Source: Eubacteriales bacterium
Lineage (GTDB): Bacteria > Bacillota > Clostridia > Oscillospirales > CAG-272
Reading direction: 5' to 3'
DNA: 7,371 nucleotides
NCBI GenBank assembly: GCA_028709565.1
Contig: JAQVWU010000138.1
Span: 1 to 7,371, forward strand
Positions within the stretch are counted from its first letter, which is position 1, and each line of letters begins with the position of its first letter. A program made the translations under genes and the position numbers. Positions 5,021 to 7,371 of this stretch are shown here, piece after piece. Under the pieces are notes generated by a model. The model did not search any database. It was not told the origin of the DNA and saw nothing but the letters and a program-made list of their open reading frames with translations.

Positions 5021-6589
5021 ATGGACTCGAAAACACTGCAGATCTTGATTGCCATGTCTCTTTATATGGCTATTGTCATTTTTATCGGCATTGCCTACGC
5101 AAAAAGAGCGAATCAGAATTCCGAAAACTATTTTTTAGGCGGTCGTACACTCGGACCATGGGTTACCGCGATGAGTGCCGAAGCATCGGATATGAGCGGA
5201 TGGCTGCTCATGGGGCTGCCCGGTGTCGCATACTGGACAGGATTGTCCGACGCGTTCTGGACGGCAATAGGCCTTGCAATCGGAACATATGTTAACTGGT
5301 TGATTGTGGCGAAAAGGCTGAGACGTTATAGTGTTAAAAGCGGAAACGCAATAACACTGCCCGATTTTTTCAGTAATCGTTATAAAGAAAAGAAAAAGGT
5401 TATTCTAACCGTTTCCGCTGTATTTATCTTGATCTTTTTCGCCGTATACGCGGCTAGTTGTCTCGTTACATGCGGAAAGTTGTTCTCATCCCTTTTTGGG
5501 GCGCCTTATATCGCGATGATGCTGGTTGGCGCGGTGTTTGTTTTACTATACACCTTAATCGGCGGATTTTTAGCCGAAAGCGCGTCAGATTTTATGCAGG
5601 CTATCGTTATGGTAAGCGCTCTGGTACTTATCTTTGTCCTCGGTGTCAATGCAGCCGGCGGGCTGAGCAATGTTATAGAAAACGCCAGACAATTTCCGGG
5701 CTTTTTTGAGTTGTTCGGTATAGCCAACCCGGTTGTGGTTGACGGTGTTCAGCAAACTTCGGAAGGTATGCCGCTCTTCGGAGAATCCGGAAAATACGGG
5801 TTGATTACCATAATCTCGACAATGTCCTGGGGGTTGGGTTATTTCGGGATGCCTCAGGTATTGCTGCGTTTTATGGCGATCCGTGATGAGCGCGAACTCC
5901 CCAAATCCCGCCGTATAGCAATCGTATGGTGTGTTATTTCCCTGCTTGCGGCGGTATTTATGGGTATTATAGGACGTGTGCTGTATCCCACGGCACTCAA
6001 TACCGCGAGCAGCGCCGAAAATGTCTTTATAATCATGTCTACAGACCTTTTGCCCGCGTTGCTTGCAGGATTTGCCATGGCGGGTATTCTTGCCGCGACC
6101 ATCAGTTCCTCTGACTCATATCTGTTAATTGCGGCTTCTGCCTTTTCTAAAAACATATATCAGAGTTTTTTTAAAAAGGATGCCTCCGAGAAGCATATAA
6201 TGATGATATCGCGTATCACATTATGCGTCCTGACTGCAATAGCGGCTGTTATAGCTTTGGATTCAAACAGCGTTATTTTTAAGCTTGTTTCTTTTGCCTG
6301 GGCGGGGTTTGGCGCCACTTTTGGTCCGCTTATGCTCTTCAGTCTGTTCTGGAAGCGTACAACCCGTTCCGGCGCCATCGCGGGCATGATTTCCGGCGGA
6401 GGAATGGTTTTCATCTGGAAGTTGTTGATAAGACCGATGGGAGGCGTTTTAGGCATCTATGAACTCTTTCCCGCCTTTGTTATTTCATGTCTGGCCATTA
6501 TTATCGTGTCCCTGCTTTCAGAAAAACCCGGGCGCGATATTGAAGAAGAGTTTGACGAAGTCGCGGCGGGGAAAAGAGCTGCTATATAA
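5021..6589 (+). CDS. putP: Sodium/proline symporter PutP (solute:sodium symporter family)
   Basis: This is a 522-residue inner-membrane carrier with about 13 hydrophobic segments, slightly longer than the roughly 500 residues of Escherichia coli PutP. The PutP hallmark S-A-E-A-S-D-M-S-G-W-L-L-M-G-L-P-G lies at 52-68; Asp57 corresponds to the sodium-binding Asp55 of the E. coli protein. A second sodium-site stretch, A-A-T-I-S-S-S-D-S-Y-L-L (358-369), places Ser362 and Ser363 at the positions of Ser340 and Thr341. The segment F-A-W-A-G-F-G-A-T-F-G-P (425-436) is strongly PutP-like, as is the following W-K-R-T-T-R-S-G-A-I-A-G-M (444-456). It should import proline with sodium, for nutrition or osmotic protection; no proline dehydrogenase gene is nearby. 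Substrate specificity within this family varies, but the match here favours proline. It has its own promoter and strong ribosome site, and ends before a strong inverted repeat. Confidence 0.92.
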   Translation: MDSKTLQILIAMSLYMAIVIFIGIAYAKRANQNSENYFLGGRTLGPWVTAMSAEASDMSGWLLMGLPGVAYWTGLSDAFWTAIGLAIGTYVNWLIVAKRLRRYSVKSGNAITLPDFFSNRYKEKKKVILTVSAVFILIFFAVYAASCLVTCGKLFSSLFGAPYIAMMLVGAVFVLLYTLIGGFLAESASDFMQAIVMVSALVLIFVLGVNAAGGLSNVIENARQFPGFFELFGIANPVVVDGVQQTSEGMPLFGESGKYGLITIISTMSWGLGYFGMPQVLLRFMAIRDERELPKSRRIAIVWCVISLLAAVFMGIIGRVLYPTALNTASSAENVFIIMSTDLLPALLAGFAMAGILAATISSSDSYLLIAASAFSKNIYQSFFKKDASEKHIMMISRITLCVLTAIAAVIALDSNSVIFKLVSFAWAGFGATFGPLMLFSLFWKRTTRSGAIAGMISGGGMVFIWKLLIRPMGGVLGIYELFPAFVISCLAIIIVSLLSEKPGRDIEEEFDEVAAGKRAAI

Positions 6590-6599
6590 TAAAGAAATT

Positions 6600-6633
6600 A
6601 ATAAGCTGTCCGTTCCGTTTCGGACAGCTTATT
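6600..6633. terminator. Bidirectional terminator-like hairpin between convergent genes
   Basis: AATAAGCTGTCCG (6600-6612) pairs perfectly with CGGACAGCTTATT (6621-6633), a 13-pair stem with an 8-base loop. It begins 11 bases after the putP stop and ends 17 bases before the stop of the convergent ligase gene, so it can serve both. The arm sequence itself supplies the A and T flanks. The T-rich run after the stem is better on the minus strand than on the plus strand. Confidence 0.8.
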
Positions 6634-6650
6634 GCTGATATGTATTATAA

Positions 6651-7371
6651 TTATCCGCTCACACTCGAACGCTTAATCTTTTTTGAGGTAGTCTTGTCAA
6701 ATTCGATGGAGCGCAGGACGATTTTTTGGATTTGCTTGTAGGACGGAAGAGAACGGCAGGCGGCACCGATGTCCTGTTTGAGCTTTTCCAGGGGATTTGT
6801 GACCTTCATTTCGGTAAGTTTTTCCTCGTTTAAAAAAGCTTCCGCGCAAAGGGCGTTTTCGTTTCCGGCTTTATCCTTTAACGCATAGACCACAACCTCG
6901 GTTACATAGGGTATGGACATTATATAGTTTTCGATTTCTTCGGGGTATATGTTCTTTCCGTTGTTGAGGATGATAAGATTCTTTTTTCTGCCTGTAATCA
7001 GCAGCTGATCTATTTCATTAAGGATACCGTAATCGCCCGTGTGGAACCAGCCGTCTTTAATTACACGGGCGGTTTCCTCGGGATTCTTATAATAACCGAG
7101 CATTACCGTATCGCCTTTAACACAGATTTCACCGAAACCTTCGTTGACATTGTCCTCATCGTCGGACAAATCGATTTTTATTTCAATACAGGGCAGTTTT
7201 ACGCCCGTGGTGTTAAAATCGTTAAAATAATCACGATTTACAGAAACAAGGGGAGAACACTCGGTAATACCGTATCCGTTTATCAGATTCATGCCTACGG
7301 AATCAAAAAACTTACCTATTTCGGGGCGGATCGGCGCGCCTCCGCATACGATTTTTTTAAGGTTTCCTCCG
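6651..7371 (-). CDS. AMP-forming acyl-CoA synthetase/ligase-like protein (partial, N-terminus beyond right edge)
   Basis: The frame is open from the right window edge to a TAA at 6651-6653, giving the last 239 residues of an ANL superfamily enzyme (adenylate-forming). The visible motifs, numbered from the window edge, are G-G-A-P-I at 10-14, the A5 motif G-Y-G-I-T-E-C-S-P at 32-40, the A7 motif F-H-T-G-D-Y-G at 109-115, the A8 hinge T-G-R-K-K-N at 126-131 followed by N-G-K-N-I-Y-P-E-E-I-E, and a C-terminal T-T-S-K-K-I-K-R (227-234) in which Lys231 aligns with the A10 catalytic lysine. Such enzymes activate a carboxylic acid with ATP and usually transfer it to CoA. The style resembles FadD-type long-chain acyl-CoA synthetases, but the acid cannot be named from this part. 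An ATG at 7292 exists but falls inside the conserved domain (just before the A5 motif), so the real start lies outside the window. The gene converges on putP. Confidence 0.9.
   Translation of the reverse strand, partial: GGNLKKIVCGGAPIRPEIGKFFDSVGMNLINGYGITECSPLVSVNRDYFNDFNTTGVKLPCIEIKIDLSDDEDNVNEGFGEICVKGDTVMLGYYKNPEETARVIKDGWFHTGDYGILNEIDQLLITGRKKNLIILNNGKNIYPEEIENYIMSIPYVTEVVVYALKDKAGNENALCAEAFLNEEKLTEMKVTNPLEKLKQDIGAACRSLPSYKQIQKIVLRSIEFDKTTSKKIKRSSVSG

Overview
The window carries six protein-coding genes, two of them cut by the window edges, and no RNA genes, mobile elements or CRISPR arrays that I can see. The gene content and style suggest an anaerobic member of the Bacillota, most likely class Clostridia: strong GGAGG ribosome binding sites, moderate-GC coding sequence beside very AT-rich intergenic DNA, a Gld-type ABC cassette, a Bacillus YpsC-like RNA methyltransferase and a PutP-type symporter. 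This placement is inferred from style and family resemblance; there is no rRNA or other marker here.

Layout. Positions 1-2696 hold a leftward three-gene operon: ABC ATPase (TTG start, acidic C-terminal tail), then an ABC-2 type permease, then a GldG-like auxiliary membrane protein that runs off the left edge. Positions 2697-3033 are a 337-base, very AT-rich divergent intergenic region with promoter-like boxes, short direct repeats, a purine-rich repeat tract and a leader inverted repeat. Positions 3034-4896 hold a rightward pair, a PAQR/hemolysin III family membrane protein (TrhA-like) and a THUMP-domain RNA methyltransferase, 33 bases apart and both without an obvious Shine-Dalgarno sequence. 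Positions 5021-6589 hold a sodium/proline symporter (PutP) with its own well-formed promoter. A strong inverted repeat at 6600-6633 separates it from a convergent leftward gene at 6651-7371, the C-terminal part of an AMP-forming acyl-CoA synthetase-like enzyme that runs off the right edge.

How the genes work together. The three leftward genes make one membrane machine: the ATPase powers the permease, and the GldG-like protein presumably provides the extracytoplasmic part. The substrate is unknown; the family is named after Bacteroidetes gliding genes, but nothing here indicates gliding. The other genes look like independent housekeeping or metabolic functions: membrane homeostasis, rRNA base methylation, sodium-coupled proline uptake and acyl activation.

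I found no convincing previously undescribed system. The points most worth a second look are the highly acidic tail on the ABC ATPase, the unresolved role of the Gld-like cassette, the TTGCAA repeats over the putP promoter, and the repeat and hairpin content of the divergent intergenic region.
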